Shown here: piece after piece, positions 39,404 through 49,691 of the stretch
Numbering within the stretch: position 1 is the first letter of the stretch
How the letters are laid out: the number at the start of each line of letters is the position of its first letter
Assembly (NCBI RefSeq): GCF_023701485.1
Contig: NZ_JAMQBK010000039.1
Location: 188,476 to 252,475, forward strand
Direction of reading: 5' to 3'
Length of the DNA stretch: 64,000 bases
From: Aporhodopirellula aestuarii
Lineage (GTDB): Bacteria; Planctomycetota; Planctomycetia; Pirellulales; Pirellulaceae
The notes under the pieces: model-generated
Database searches by the model: none
Told to the model about the DNA's origin: nothing
What the model saw: the letters and a program-made list of their open reading frames with translations, nothing else
Program-made: the position numbers and the translations under genes

Positions 39404-40348
39404 ATGTGGACCCCGCAGAAGTCACGTGATTTTATCGATCCGAGCGTGTTGGCGTCGCTCGCCGGAATGCCGTTGATGGCTCGGCGTCCGATGCGGGGTA
39501 CCGTTTCGGGACGACACACGAGCCCGACGCGTGGTTCAAGTGTCGAGTTCGCGCAGTATCGCAAATACGTTCCCGGTGATGACCTGCGTCGACTCGATTG
39601 GCGAGCTCATGGTCGAAGCGATCGCTACTACGTTAAAGAGTTTGAGGCGGATACCAACCTGCGGTGTTGTCTCGTCGTTGACACGAGTGGATCGATGGAG
39701 TTCGGGACCGTTCCCGAGAAGTCCAACGACGTGTTGTCGAAGAAGGTCATCACAAAACTTCAATATGCACGACGCATTGCCGCCGCGATCGGGTATCTCG
39801 CCGTCGGCCAAGGTGATGCGGTTGGGTTGTCGTGCGCCGCGGAGGGGATCGTCAAGCACTTGCCCGCACTTCGCAATCCGTCGCACTTGCGAGCGATCTT
39901 TGACGCGTTGGAGGAGATCAAAGGCGTTGGGCAAACGCATTTGGTTGAAGTGTTGCACGAGATCGCCGAAACGACTCGGCAGGGTGCGATGATCATCGTG
40001 ATGTCGGACTTCTTTGTCGATCCGAACGAATTGCGAGCTTGCTTCGAACACCTTCGGTTTCGCAAGCACGATTTGTCTTTATTTCACTTGCTCGATCCAA
40101 TGGAGCTGAACTTTTCTTTCGGACGGCCGACGCGGTTTTTGGACATGGAAGGCGGCACGGCGATTTTTGCGGAACCGAGTGAGATCGCCGATCGTTATCA
40201 GCAGGCGTTGAAAGAATACCTTGATAACCTCAACGATATCGTCAAACAGACCGGTGTGGACTATCACCGGGTGAGTTTGGACGAGCCTTACCAGGAAGTG
40301 CTGACGCGGTTTCTGACGCGTCGCGCGACGGCGAGGGGCGTGCGATGA
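39404..40348 (+). CDS. DUF58 protein with vWA-like domain
   Basis: The 314-residue cytoplasmic protein is of the DUF58 family, commonly encoded next to MoxR ATPases. The hallmark YRKYVPGDDLRRLDWRAHGRS lies near residue 55, followed by LVVDTSGSMEFG, a MIDAS-like D-x-S-G-S metal site of the vWA fold, and IIVMSDFFVD later. It probably interacts with the MoxR ATPase and with the membrane-bound vWA proteins. It overlaps the next gene by 4 bases (ATGA). Confidence 0.93.
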   Translation: MWTPQKSRDFIDPSVLASLAGMPLMARRPMRGTVSGRHTSPTRGSSVEFAQYRKYVPGDDLRRLDWRAHGRSDRYYVKEFEADTNLRCCLVVDTSGSMEFGTVPEKSNDVLSKKVITKLQYARRIAAAIGYLAVGQGDAVGLSCAAEGIVKHLPALRNPSHLRAIFDALEEIKGVGQTHLVEVLHEIAETTRQGAMIIVMSDFFVDPNELRACFEHLRFRKHDLSLFHLLDPMELNFSFGRPTRFLDMEGGTAIFAEPSEIADRYQQALKEYLDNLNDIVKQTGVDYHRVSLDEPYQEVLTRFLTRRATARGVR

Positions 40349-42426
40349 ATTTCCTGCAGCCGTGGATGCTCGCCGCTTTACCGCTAGCGTTGATCCCGAT
40401 CATCATTCATCTGATCAATCAACGCCGATACCAATCGACGCAGTGGGCGGCGATGATGTTCCTGTTGTCGGCCAACCGGATGAATCGCGGATATGCCCGA
40501 ATTCGTCAATGGTTGATATTGGCGTTGAGGACGCTCGTGATCGCGGCGTTGATCTTCGCGATCGGTCGTCCGATTGCCAGCGGGGTGCTTGGCGGTTCGG
40601 TTGCGGGAGCGTTCACGGGACGCGGCCCGGCCAATACGATCGTGCTGTTGGATCGATCGCCGTCGATGCAATCCAGCAGTGATGGGACGTCACGAACCAA
40701 GCTGGAAACGGGGGTATCGCAAATCGCCGAGGCCTTGCAGACGATCGGGACCGAAAGACTCGTGTTGATCGAGAGCAATGCGGCCACGCCCCGAGAGCTT
40801 GATGCTCCCGCAGACCTTTTGGATTTGCCCGAGGCCGGGCCTTCTGACGCATCCGCAGATCTGCCCACGATGTTGCTCGCCGCTCTGGACCATATCAACG
40901 CCAATCAACTCGGCCAGACCGAGGTCTGGATCTGTTCCGACTTACGGGCTCACGATTGGCGAGCCGATGACGGCCGTTGGACTTCGTTGAGAGACGCGTT
41001 CGTGGAATTCGGACGACGCATCCGTTTCCGGTTGTTGGCGTTTTCTGAAGTTTCGTCCGAGGGTATCTCGAACACCGTGAATTTATCGGTGCGTGTTGAG
41101 GAAGCGATGCTGGAGGTGGGTGAAGAGGAGTCGGCGGTGGTTTTGTCGCTCAAAATTGATGGCGATGCCGAAAGTATGAATGACTCGGAGTCAGTCTCGC
41201 AAACGGTTCCATTGACGTTGAGCCTGGATGAATCCCGATCGGTGGTAGACGTGGAATTGCGAGGCGGGGTGGGCGAACTCACCGGCCATCGTGTTGTGCT
41301 GCCGCGGGGCGTGACAAGGGGACACGGATCGGTTTCCATACCAGCGGATTTGAACCCTGCGGACAATGATTTCTATTTTACATTCGATGTCCCGCCCGCC
41401 CGGCGGACGGTGGTGGTGACCGAGGATGAGGAGGTCGGGCGGGTGTTGAAACTCGCCGCCGAGATTACCCCCGACGAGAGTTTGAAGAGCGTCGCCGAGG
41501 TGGTCTCGCCTCGAGAGGTGAATGGGATTTCCTGGGAGGACGTTTCGTTGTTGTTGTGGCATGCTGGTTTGCCAGACACGGCTACTTCGGATGCCAGTAC
41601 CGCCAAGATGATTCGTGCATTCGTTAATCGCGGGGGGCGTGTCGTCTTCTTTCCACCGGAGGGCGGTAGTCGTTTGTCGACGTCGGGTGAGTTGTTTGCG
41701 ATGCGGTGGACAACATGGAACGACCAACCCGACGAAAACGCGATTCGTTCCTGGAGAGGTGATGCCGATTTGTTGGCCGCGACGATGGCGGGAACGTCGC
41801 TGCCGGTCGGGCGATTGCGCGTTCAACGGTACGCTGGTCTGGAGGGTGAAGCGACATCGCTCGCGACTCTGGCCGATGGGAAGCCGCTTTTGTCTCGCGT
41901 TGCAACGCCGCGTGGTGGCGTTTACTTCTGCAGCACGACGCCTCTAGCGACCGATTCGTCGTTGGCGGCCGACGGCGTGGTGTTGTACGTGATGATTCAG
42001 CGCGCGTTGTCCGATGGTGCCAAGTCACTCGGCAATACGTCCAATCTGGAAGCCGGTGTTGCGAATCCGGCGGCGGCATCGAAGTGGCAGCGTTTGTCGG
42101 GGAGATCGGAGGCGTTGTCGAGTGAAAACGCGTTCGTCGCGGGAGTGTTCGAGCAACGAGACGAGGGACGTTTGATCGCGATCAATCGGAGTGAGCCAGA
42201 AGACGCCGCGACGACGGTCAGCGATTCTCAAGTGGATGCGTTGTTTCAAGGGGTACCGTTTGTCCGTGTCGATCGTGAGGCGGGCAGCGGAAGTTCGCTC
42301 GTCGAAGAGGTTTGGCGAGCGTTCTTGATCGTGATGTTGATCGCGATGATCGGGGAAGCCTGGTTGTGTTTGCCTCGCCAGCGGCCTGTTGAAAATGCGG
42401 GTCTTCCGGGAGGTGTCTCGGCATGA
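40345..42426 (+). CDS. BatA-like membrane protein with vWA domain
   Basis: The 693-residue inner-membrane protein has an N-terminal BatA domain with two helices (about residues 7-25, ALPLALIPIIIHLINQRR; about 55-75, LILALRTLVIAALIFAIGR). A vWA domain starts near residue 93 (NTIVLLDRSPSMQSSSDG) with the metal-binding D-x-S-x-S of a MIDAS site. A long middle part is rich in beta strands, and a C-terminal helix (AFLIVMLIAMIGEAWLCLP) anchors the other end. It is typical of planctomycete aerotolerance-type operons. It is coupled on both sides by 4-base overlaps. Confidence 0.87.
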   Translation: MNFLQPWMLAALPLALIPIIIHLINQRRYQSTQWAAMMFLLSANRMNRGYARIRQWLILALRTLVIAALIFAIGRPIASGVLGGSVAGAFTGRGPANTIVLLDRSPSMQSSSDGTSRTKLETGVSQIAEALQTIGTERLVLIESNAATPRELDAPADLLDLPEAGPSDASADLPTMLLAALDHINANQLGQTEVWICSDLRAHDWRADDGRWTSLRDAFVEFGRRIRFRLLAFSEVSSEGISNTVNLSVRVEEAMLEVGEEESAVVLSLKIDGDAESMNDSESVSQTVPLTLSLDESRSVVDVELRGGVGELTGHRVVLPRGVTRGHGSVSIPADLNPADNDFYFTFDVPPARRTVVVTEDEEVGRVLKLAAEITPDESLKSVAEVVSPREVNGISWEDVSLLLWHAGLPDTATSDASTAKMIRAFVNRGGRVVFFPPEGGSRLSTSGELFAMRWTTWNDQPDENAIRSWRGDADLLAATMAGTSLPVGRLRVQRYAGLEGEATSLATLADGKPLLSRVATPRGGVYFCSTTPLATDSSLAADGVVLYVMIQRALSDGAKSLGNTSNLEAGVANPAAASKWQRLSGRSEALSSENAFVAGVFEQRDEGRLIAINRSEPEDAATTVSDSQVDALFQGVPFVRVDREAGSGSSLVEEVWRAFLIVMLIAMIGEAWLCLPRQRPVENAGLPGGVSA

Positions 42427-44681
42427 TTCAAACCAACTCCATTTCTTTTGCGTGGACGCCTTGGACGATTACAATTGCGGTTGCCGCGGTGGTCGTCACC
42501 GCGGTCGTCGGCGTGATCGCGTGTCGTCGCACGGGTTGGCGAAGGTCAACGGTTGGATTGGAGTTGTTGCGATTGGCGATGGTGTCGATCGCCGCGTTCC
42601 TGTTGGGCGGACCAGAGTGGGTAGAGCAATATCGACCGGATGAGAAACCCGTGGTCGCGGTGTTGTGGGATGATTCGGCGAGTATGCAGACTCGTGACGC
42701 ATCGGTTGCAGCGGAGTCTCGACACGACGCGATCTTGCCGCTGACGACGACGGAAGCATGGTCGTCGCTGAGTGATCGCGCGGACGTGGTGATCGAGTCG
42801 TTCGCGGAGACCAAAGAGGACGTTGCATCACCGGTCGCGGTTCATCCGATCTCCAATACTTCCGCGACGGTTGTGTCAGCGGAAATGCCGAATAGCGAAA
42901 TTGGTACGGATTTGTCGAGTCCGTTGGTCGACGCGGCGCGGAAACACGAACATCTGCTCGGTGTGGTGTTGGCGTCGGACGGGGATTGGAACCAGGGTGC
43001 CGCGCCGGTTCAGGCGGCAGGTCGGTTGCGTTCTCTCGGTATTCCCGTGTTCGTGTTCCCGGTCGGCAGTGATACGCGGTTGCCCGATGTGGAATTGTTG
43101 AGCTTCGATGTGCCAACGTTTGCGATTCTCGGCAAGCGGGTTCGTATTGGTTTCTCGATCGACAGTTCGTTGCCACGCGATCATGTTGCGACGGTGACGA
43201 TGAAGAATGCAGGCGGTGAGGAGATCACGAAAGAGGTGCGGGTTTCCGCGATGGGGCGAACGAACGACTCGATCGACTGGGAGCCCACTTCGCTCGGGGA
43301 TACTTCGTTGACTTTGTCCGTTTCCTCCCACGCGGGCGAAGTTCGTGACGACAACAATACGATGTCTGCGCCGATTTCGATTCGCGAGGAAAAATTGCGA
43401 GTACTCGTGATCGAGTCTTTGCCTCGTTGGGAGTATCGCTATTTACGGAACGCGTTGTCACGTGATCCTGGAGTCGATGTTTCGTGTTTGTTATTCCATC
43501 CCGGACTCGATAAACGGGGTGGCGGCAATTCAGATTACATTAGCGAGTTTCCGGCCACCAAAGAAGAATTGGCTCGATACGACGTTGTCTTTCTCGGTGA
43601 TGTTGGGATCGATGACGGCCAGCTCACGCTAGAACAATGTGAGTGGTTGCGAGGGTTGGTCAGCCAGCAGGCGAGTGGTTTGGTTTTCATGCCTGGTTGG
43701 CAGGGGCGACAATTCAGCTTGCTCGATACCGAACTGGCGGATCTTGTCCCGGTGGTGATGGATGAATCGCAGCCTCGTGGTTGGGGATCACGAACGGCGC
43801 AACATTTTGAATTGACGGAACTCGGGCGTCGCAGCCTGTTGACCAAGTTATCCGACACCGCGGACGAGAACCTCGAGGTATGGGGCAATTTGCCGGGGTT
43901 CCAGTGGCACGCTCCGGTGCTGCGTGCGAAACCGGGGACGGAAACATTGTGCGTCCACCAGGAAACCAGTAACCGGTTCGGTCGCTTGCCGTTGTTGGTG
44001 ACACGAACGTTTGGCGCCGGGAAGGTGTTGTTCATGGGCACCGATGGTGCATGGCGTTGGCGTAAGGGCGTCGAGGACTTGTACCACTATCGGTTTTGGG
44101 GGCAAGTCGTGCGTTGGATGGCGTATCGCCGCAACATGGCCCAGGGCGAGAACATGCGTTTGTATTATTCGCCTGAGCGACCGCAGGTGCGGCAGACTGT
44201 AACGGTGAACGCCAACGTGATGGAATCCAGTGGTGAACCGTTGAGTAAGGGTAATGTGACGTTGCGGATCGTATCACCGAGCAATCACATTGAAACGATT
44301 CGGATGGAGTCCAGCGGTGAGCAGTGGGGAGCGTTCTCGGGGCGAGTGACGCCACGCGAGCCCGGCACCCATCAGCTCACGTTGTTTTGTAAACAAACCG
44401 GTGACACGCTCGAGACGACTGTGTTTGTACAGGGAGCGAGTCTCGAGCAGATCGGCAAACCGGCTCGTCCGGAAGTTTTGGAAGAAATCGCCCGGGTGAC
44501 GCGTGGCCAAGTACTCGCCGTTGACCGGATCAATGATGTGGTGCAGTGGCTCTCGGCGATGCCCGATCCGCCGCCCTCAGTACGCCGGATCTCGTTGTGG
44601 AGTCATCCGGTGATGGTTGGGTGTTTCGTCGCTTTGTTGGCGTTGTTTTGGATCGCACGTAAGGGAGTTGGGTTGATATGA
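42423..44681 (+). CDS. Membrane protein with vWA- and amidotransferase-like domains
   Basis: The 752-residue membrane protein has two N-terminal helices (about 15-33 and 45-62), a vWA-like domain with the metal motif WDDSASM near residue 80, and a middle segment (about 320-470: LRVLVIESLPRWEYRYLRNA, VVFLGDVGI, LEQCEWLRGLVSQQASGLVF) that resembles a class I glutamine-amidotransferase-like fold. A beta-sandwich-like region precedes the C-terminal helix (VMVGCFVALLALFWIARKG). No catalytic cysteine of a working amidotransferase is evident. Such proteins accompany MoxR/DUF58/BatA in planctomycetes; the function is unknown. Confidence 0.82.
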   Translation: MIQTNSISFAWTPWTITIAVAAVVVTAVVGVIACRRTGWRRSTVGLELLRLAMVSIAAFLLGGPEWVEQYRPDEKPVVAVLWDDSASMQTRDASVAAESRHDAILPLTTTEAWSSLSDRADVVIESFAETKEDVASPVAVHPISNTSATVVSAEMPNSEIGTDLSSPLVDAARKHEHLLGVVLASDGDWNQGAAPVQAAGRLRSLGIPVFVFPVGSDTRLPDVELLSFDVPTFAILGKRVRIGFSIDSSLPRDHVATVTMKNAGGEEITKEVRVSAMGRTNDSIDWEPTSLGDTSLTLSVSSHAGEVRDDNNTMSAPISIREEKLRVLVIESLPRWEYRYLRNALSRDPGVDVSCLLFHPGLDKRGGGNSDYISEFPATKEELARYDVVFLGDVGIDDGQLTLEQCEWLRGLVSQQASGLVFMPGWQGRQFSLLDTELADLVPVVMDESQPRGWGSRTAQHFELTELGRRSLLTKLSDTADENLEVWGNLPGFQWHAPVLRAKPGTETLCVHQETSNRFGRLPLLVTRTFGAGKVLFMGTDGAWRWRKGVEDLYHYRFWGQVVRWMAYRRNMAQGENMRLYYSPERPQVRQTVTVNANVMESSGEPLSKGNVTLRIVSPSNHIETIRMESSGEQWGAFSGRVTPREPGTHQLTLFCKQTGDTLETTVFVQGASLEQIGKPARPEVLEEIARVTRGQVLAVDRINDVVQWLSAMPDPPPSVRRISLWSHPVMVGCFVALLALFWIARKGVGLI

Positions 44682-47600
44682 GTGTTGCAACAGAATCAAC
44701 AGCGTTGCGCGTTCCCGATTCGCTGGAGCATCAATTGCTCGCCTATCGTCGTCGCGTTTGGCAAATCAAGATTGCCGAAGCCGTTTCGATTGCGGTGTTG
44801 GGAATCGGTGTCGCGTTTCTGCTGGTGTATGGCTGGGATCGTTTGGCGGACACTCCGCGGGGCGTTCGCGGATTGCTGCTCATCGCTGCGGGGACGCTAA
44901 CTGCGATCATTCCGTTGTTTGCGTATCGATGGGTTTGGCGGCATCGCAAGCTCGAACCGCTTGCCCGATTGCTCAGTCGCCAGATGCCAGCCGTTGGCGA
45001 TCAATTGTTGGGCGTTCTCGAGCTGAGTCACAGCGACAGCGAACAGGCACGTTCACCAGCGCTCTGCCAAGCTGCGATGAAACAGGTTGCCGAGGACGCG
45101 GAGAAACGTGATCTCAACCAAGCGACACCACCGTCGGCCTATCGTGTTGTTGGCGCTGTGGCGACAATGATCGTGATCGCCGTATTCGCATTAGCGGTTC
45201 TCTATCCCGCCGCATCAGCCAACGCGTGGTCACGGTTGATGATGCCATGGAAAAACACACCTCGCTACACCTTCACCCGGATCCAACCGTTGCCTGTTGA
45301 GTTGGTCGTACCGCATGGTGAAGCGACCACGCTTCCGATTTCACTCGCTGATTCGACACGTTGGCAACCCGCAACCGCGACGCTGCAGATTGGCGGCCAA
45401 CCGGTAGCGGAGGCGACGCTGAACGACGGACGATATCTGTTCAATGTTCCTCCGCAAATTACGGTTCAGGAAACGACGTTACGGGTTGGTGATGTGACGC
45501 AAACGGTCTCGCTCAATCCCACCCTGCGTCCTGAACTCGCATCGGTTGTGGCGGATGTTCGTTTGCCAGAATATCTCGGACAAGCCAACGTCCGACGCGT
45601 CGATTCACGTGGCGGTAGCGTCACGATGGTTCGCGGCAGCGAGGCCGTTTTTACCGCGACGGTGAATCGCAATCTCGCAGCGGGGAAAGTCAATGCGGAG
45701 GAACGTGACGTCGTGGGGGCAACTCTCGCGAGTCGTCCGGTTGCCGTCGACGATGTTTCGACGTTGCAATTTCAATGGAAAGATCAGTTCGGATTAACTC
45801 CTCGAGAACCGTTTGAGCTCACCGTCAACGCGGTCGATGACGAAGCACCGACGTTGATATGTGACGGTTTGCCTCGTCAGGCGGTGGTGCTCGATAGCGA
45901 GACGTTGAAGTTCACCGCTCGAGCCAGCGATGATTTTGGGATTCGCCGCATCGGACTGGCGTGGCGCGGGCTCGACATGGGGTATGTCCAACATCCCGCC
46001 AAAGGCGAACGTGCTCTTGCTGCCGGCGATCATGACGCCGCGGATGTCGAGGCGATCGGAACGTTTTGTGCAAAAACGCTCGGCATCGAACCGCAACCGA
46101 TCGAGCTGTTCGTGTGGGCGGAAGATTACCTGCCGGGCCGAAACCGTATCTATTCACCACCACACGTACTCTATGTGTTGACGCCCGATCAGCACGCCAT
46201 ATGGATGACCGAGCAGCTTAGTAAATGGCATCGTCGAGCACTCGATGTTCGCGATCGAGAACGTCAGCTTTATGAGAAGAACAAGGAACTGCGAGATTTA
46301 CCTCCCAGTGAACTCGACTCGGAAGAAATCCGCCGTGAGATCGAACGTCAGGCGTCGGCGGAGCAGTCCAACGGTCGTCGGTTAGATCGGCTCGGCATGA
46401 TCGGGGATGACCTCGTGCGGGCGGCGTCACGCAACCCTGAAATCGGCGTCGGGCATCTCGAACGTTGGGCGGAGATGCTGCAGGTTTTGCGTGATCTGTC
46501 GGAGAACCGGATGCCATCGGTCGCCGATTTGCTCGATGGTGCGGCCGAACAACCCACGCAATTGGCGGAATCCAAGAGTGGCAAGCCGTCCGAGAGCAGA
46601 GGCGGTCCGAAGGCGGGGCAATCTCGCGCTGGCGGTGCGGGTGCGGGCAACAAACCTTACGAAGGGAAAACTCCACCGCTGCGTAACGCACCGTCACTCG
46701 TCGATATGGAATCGTCCGCAAATTCACCTGATGAGGCGATCGCCGAACCGGGCGCACCGAAGAAACCGAGCAGCCCCGCACTGCGGCTTCCCGTCACGAC
46801 GGTGATGGGAAAGAGCCAGCCTAAGAAGGACGCTCCGCCTGCCAATCAGCAGGACAGCATGCAGCAGGCGGTCGAGGAACAGGAAGGTTTACTCGCCGAA
46901 TTTGACAAGCTCGCCGATGAACTCAACGCCGTGCTCGCGAATCTCGAAGGCAGCACTTTAGCCAAGCGACTCAAGGCGGCTTCGCGGCAACAGAACGTCG
47001 TTGCGGGCCGTTTGACCGATCAATTGCAGCCCGCCTTTGGTGTCGACAGCAAACAGATCGGAAAAGAGGTTCGCGAAGAACTCAGCAAATTGAAAGAGAC
47101 CGAAGAAGCGTCCGTGACGAACGTTTCCTACATCATGGACGACCTCGCGGCTTACTTCGAACGTCGGCGATTCATGAATTTCAAAGCGACTCTCGATGAG
47201 ATGAAAGAGTCCGACGTGATCGGCGGATTGAGGCAACTCGCTACTAAAATCGATGAAGAGCAAGGTCTTTCCGTGGCTGAAGCGGAATACTGGTCCGACG
47301 CGTTGGACCGGTGGGCAGAGAACCTCGTGGATCCGGCTTGCAGCGGTTCGTGTCCGGGTGGAAAGTCGCCGGAAAGTTTGCCGCCATCGATCGTCTTGGA
47401 GGTGTTGCAAATCCTCGAGGCTGAGGTCGATCTGCGCGAGGAGACCCGGGTTGCTGAGCAGGCGAAAACGGCAATGAAGGACGGTGAGCACGCCAAGGTC
47501 GCGAGTGGATTGTCGGACACGCAGTCCGGGATCAACGAGCGAGTCGTGAAAGTCATTGCCCGCATCGGTGAACTGCCTGACGCGAAAAAACACTTTGGCA

Positions 47601-47956
47601 AAGAACTTCAAATGCTCGCTCAAGTCGATGCCGTGATGGGCGAAGCTGCGGGGATTTTGGGGCGTGCCGACACCGGGGCGACGGCGATTGCCGCGGAGAC
47701 CGAGGCGATCGAGTTGATTCTGCGTTCAAAACGAATCAACCCCAATGGCGGCGGTGGCGGCGGATCGACACCAGGCGGCGGAGGTGGTGGCAACACAACC
47801 GATTCGGCGCTCGCGTTGGTCGGTAAGGGACGCAACGAGAAAGCTGTCCGTGAGAGTCGCGATGTCGGCCAAACGACCGGGGACACCGGGGTTGTGTTGC
47901 CAGAAGAATTCCGACGCGGACTCGATCAATACTTTAACCGCATCGGAGGTTCGTGA
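44678..47956 (+). CDS. Large membrane protein with coiled-coil and Gly-rich tail (DUF4175-like)
   Basis: The 1092-residue protein has three helices near the N terminus (about 35-53, 67-90, 158-178: VVGAVATMIVIAVFALAVLY), then a beta-rich domain (190-430), a long charged helical region (about 500-960) with probable coiled coil, a Pro/Ser/Lys-rich linker (640-730) and a Gly-rich tract (about 1030-1046, GGGGGGSTPGGGGGG). The layout is like DUF4175 proteins found next to MoxR/DUF58/BatA genes in planctomycetes; I judge family membership from layout and context. It overlaps its upstream neighbour by 4 bases, and an SD-like GGAGG lies at its 3' end just ahead of the next gene. Confidence 0.7.
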   Translation: MSVATESTALRVPDSLEHQLLAYRRRVWQIKIAEAVSIAVLGIGVAFLLVYGWDRLADTPRGVRGLLLIAAGTLTAIIPLFAYRWVWRHRKLEPLARLLSRQMPAVGDQLLGVLELSHSDSEQARSPALCQAAMKQVAEDAEKRDLNQATPPSAYRVVGAVATMIVIAVFALAVLYPAASANAWSRLMMPWKNTPRYTFTRIQPLPVELVVPHGEATTLPISLADSTRWQPATATLQIGGQPVAEATLNDGRYLFNVPPQITVQETTLRVGDVTQTVSLNPTLRPELASVVADVRLPEYLGQANVRRVDSRGGSVTMVRGSEAVFTATVNRNLAAGKVNAEERDVVGATLASRPVAVDDVSTLQFQWKDQFGLTPREPFELTVNAVDDEAPTLICDGLPRQAVVLDSETLKFTARASDDFGIRRIGLAWRGLDMGYVQHPAKGERALAAGDHDAADVEAIGTFCAKTLGIEPQPIELFVWAEDYLPGRNRIYSPPHVLYVLTPDQHAIWMTEQLSKWHRRALDVRDRERQLYEKNKELRDLPPSELDSEEIRREIERQASAEQSNGRRLDRLGMIGDDLVRAASRNPEIGVGHLERWAEMLQVLRDLSENRMPSVADLLDGAAEQPTQLAESKSGKPSESRGGPKAGQSRAGGAGAGNKPYEGKTPPLRNAPSLVDMESSANSPDEAIAEPGAPKKPSSPALRLPVTTVMGKSQPKKDAPPANQQDSMQQAVEEQEGLLAEFDKLADELNAVLANLEGSTLAKRLKAASRQQNVVAGRLTDQLQPAFGVDSKQIGKEVREELSKLKETEEASVTNVSYIMDDLAAYFERRRFMNFKATLDEMKESDVIGGLRQLATKIDEEQGLSVAEAEYWSDALDRWAENLVDPACSGSCPGGKSPESLPPSIVLEVLQILEAEVDLREETRVAEQAKTAMKDGEHAKVASGLSDTQSGINERVVKVIARIGELPDAKKHFGKELQMLAQVDAVMGEAAGILGRADTGATAIAAETEAIELILRSKRINPNGGGGGGSTPGGGGGGNTTDSALALVGKGRNEKAVRESRDVGQTTGDTGVVLPEEFRRGLDQYFNRIGGS

Positions 47957-48762
47957 TGTGGATTCGTAGCTGGATGTTGATCGTATTGGTCTGCTGCTCG
48001 ATGCAACTTGCTCGCGGGCAAGAGGAAGAAGTGGTGGAAGTGATCGAGGCTGACATCGAAGCGGCCGTTGAAGCTGTTGTTGTTGAAGAGTTCCTTGCGG
48101 TGCCTCCCGCCGCTGCTCCCAAGAACGCGAAGCCGCTGACGTTCATGAAACCGCTCTTCAATTTGGAAATTTCGTTCATCAACCGGGTTTGCGATCCGAC
48201 CGACGACCAAATGAAGGAGATCGTCAAAGCGGCGACTGTGGCGTACCAAGCGACGGGGGATATGGTGAAGGACGCGGGCGGAGCTCAGATTCAGATTCGA
48301 GCCAATGAGATTCAGGTCAGGGGCCCCCGTAACGAACACCTCAGCGTGAACCCCTACGCTCGTGTTCGCGATGACGCGAGGGCATTTCTCAAACCGATTC
48401 TTTCAGAGCAGCAATTTGATACTTATGTGAAAGAAGCGGATGCACGAGACCATTTCGAGCGTGCCACCGTCGTCGGCATCGCGATCGGGATGCTGGACGC
48501 CAAGGTCGGACTGAGTGAGACGCAGTATGCCGAGTTGACGGATTTGATGATGGAAGGATGGACTGCGATCGACCTCCAGTCGATGATGTCGTACATGCAC
48601 AACGAGCAGTATTTGCCGCCCATACCGAGTGAGATGCTCAAGAAAGTGCTGTCGGCGAAACAGAAGAAAGTGGTCGATTCCACTCAACAGATCAACCTTA
48701 CCGTTCACTTCGGAAATCAATTCGGTGCGAATGCCGATTTCGACGAGGAGTGGATCAAATGA
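47956..48762 (+). CDS. Secreted helical protein of unknown function
   Basis: I do not recognise a named family. The 268-residue product has a signal peptide (WIRSWMLIVLVCCSMQLARG, then QEEEVVEVIEADIEAAVEA). The rest is mostly helical and shows repeated [LT]-x-x-x-Q-x-x-x-[LIV] motifs (PTDDQMKEIVK, LSEQQFDTYVK, LSETQYAELTDLM, LSAKQKKVV), reminiscent of the Spy/CpxP LTXXQ fold. ATG at 47956 is preferred over GTG at 47953 because GGAGG is six bases upstream. The short overlap with the upstream stop suggests coupled translation. Confidence 0.7.
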   Translation: MWIRSWMLIVLVCCSMQLARGQEEEVVEVIEADIEAAVEAVVVEEFLAVPPAAAPKNAKPLTFMKPLFNLEISFINRVCDPTDDQMKEIVKAATVAYQATGDMVKDAGGAQIQIRANEIQVRGPRNEHLSVNPYARVRDDARAFLKPILSEQQFDTYVKEADARDHFERATVVGIAIGMLDAKVGLSETQYAELTDLMMEGWTAIDLQSMMSYMHNEQYLPPIPSEMLKKVLSAKQKKVVDSTQQINLTVHFGNQFGANADFDEEWIK

Positions 48763-49691
48763 CGTTCAGTGAACTGAGCAGGTCTCCACGACCACACGGA
48801 GCAAGGCAACGAGCGGTTCGTCGAAGCATCCGAGACGTCAATGAGATGTCGCCCAAAGGCTGGTCGCTCCTGTCGAGCGAAGCTTGGTGCCAGGGACGGG
48901 ATGTTGCCTTTGAGCTGTTTCGAGCGAGGCGTCTCAGAGCCGTTCTTATCTGTCTCGTGTTTTGTTGTGTTTCTCATCCCGCAGTCGCAGACGGGATTGA
49001 ACTGAGTCAGTTTGAACGATGGATTTTCTCCTCAATGCAGAATGCGGAAAATGCACGTCGCGTTTTGAACGATCGGATCGAAATGGAGATTGATCTGCTT
49101 GATCAAGTGACGCCGCTGAAGGAGCCCCAAAAGGAGATGATCCGCCTCGCCGGAAAAGGGGACATAGCACGTTTTTTAAACGAAGTCGATCGTGCGGTCC
49201 AAGAGTTCAAAATCCGCGAAGCAAACGGCGCGAACGGTCAGCAAGCAGTGAATGAACTCTATCAGCTCGCAATGCCGCTGCAGCAACGGCTCAATAAAGG
49301 GCTATTTAACAAGGATTCATTGTTGCGGAAGGTCGCCCGCACGGCAATCGACGAGCACCAAGCGGTGGAGTTGAGGAAACGTGAGGCCGAGCAAGCGAAA
49401 CGCAAGGTGGAACTTGCCTACGCGACGTTTGTGGCAAACCTCGGACGACAGGTTCCGATGACGATGCAACAGCGTGACGCGTTGATGGATTTGCTGCGAG
49501 ACAAAGCGAAGATCAACAACACTTCGGGGCCGTACGTTGCCTATGTCGTGATGGTTAAGTTGAGTGAGATGCCGGAGGCTCAGATCAAGGCGATCTTTGA
49601 CGAACCTCAATCGAAGGCGATCCAGAGTACGTTCGCGCAAGCCGCAGCGATCAAACAAAGCTTGACGCAGATGGGGGCATGGGATGAGTAA
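48759..49691 (+). CDS. Secreted or membrane-anchored helical protein, related in pattern to its neighbour
   Basis: I do not recognise a named family. The 310-residue product has a polar N-terminal part of about 50 residues, then a signal or anchor segment (RAVLICLVFCCVSHPAVADG) and a helical domain. It shows the same Q-centred helix motif as the gene upstream (LKEPQKEMIRL, MTMQQRDALMDLL, MPEAQIKAIFDEPQ), which suggests a shared origin. ATG at 48759 overlaps the previous stop as ATGA; a later ATG at 48846 would shorten the N-terminal polar part. It ends 8 bases inside the next gene. Confidence 0.65.
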   Translation: MTFSELSRSPRPHGARQRAVRRSIRDVNEMSPKGWSLLSSEAWCQGRDVAFELFRARRLRAVLICLVFCCVSHPAVADGIELSQFERWIFSSMQNAENARRVLNDRIEMEIDLLDQVTPLKEPQKEMIRLAGKGDIARFLNEVDRAVQEFKIREANGANGQQAVNELYQLAMPLQQRLNKGLFNKDSLLRKVARTAIDEHQAVELRKREAEQAKRKVELAYATFVANLGRQVPMTMQQRDALMDLLRDKAKINNTSGPYVAYVVMVKLSEMPEAQIKAIFDEPQSKAIQSTFAQAAAIKQSLTQMGAWDE

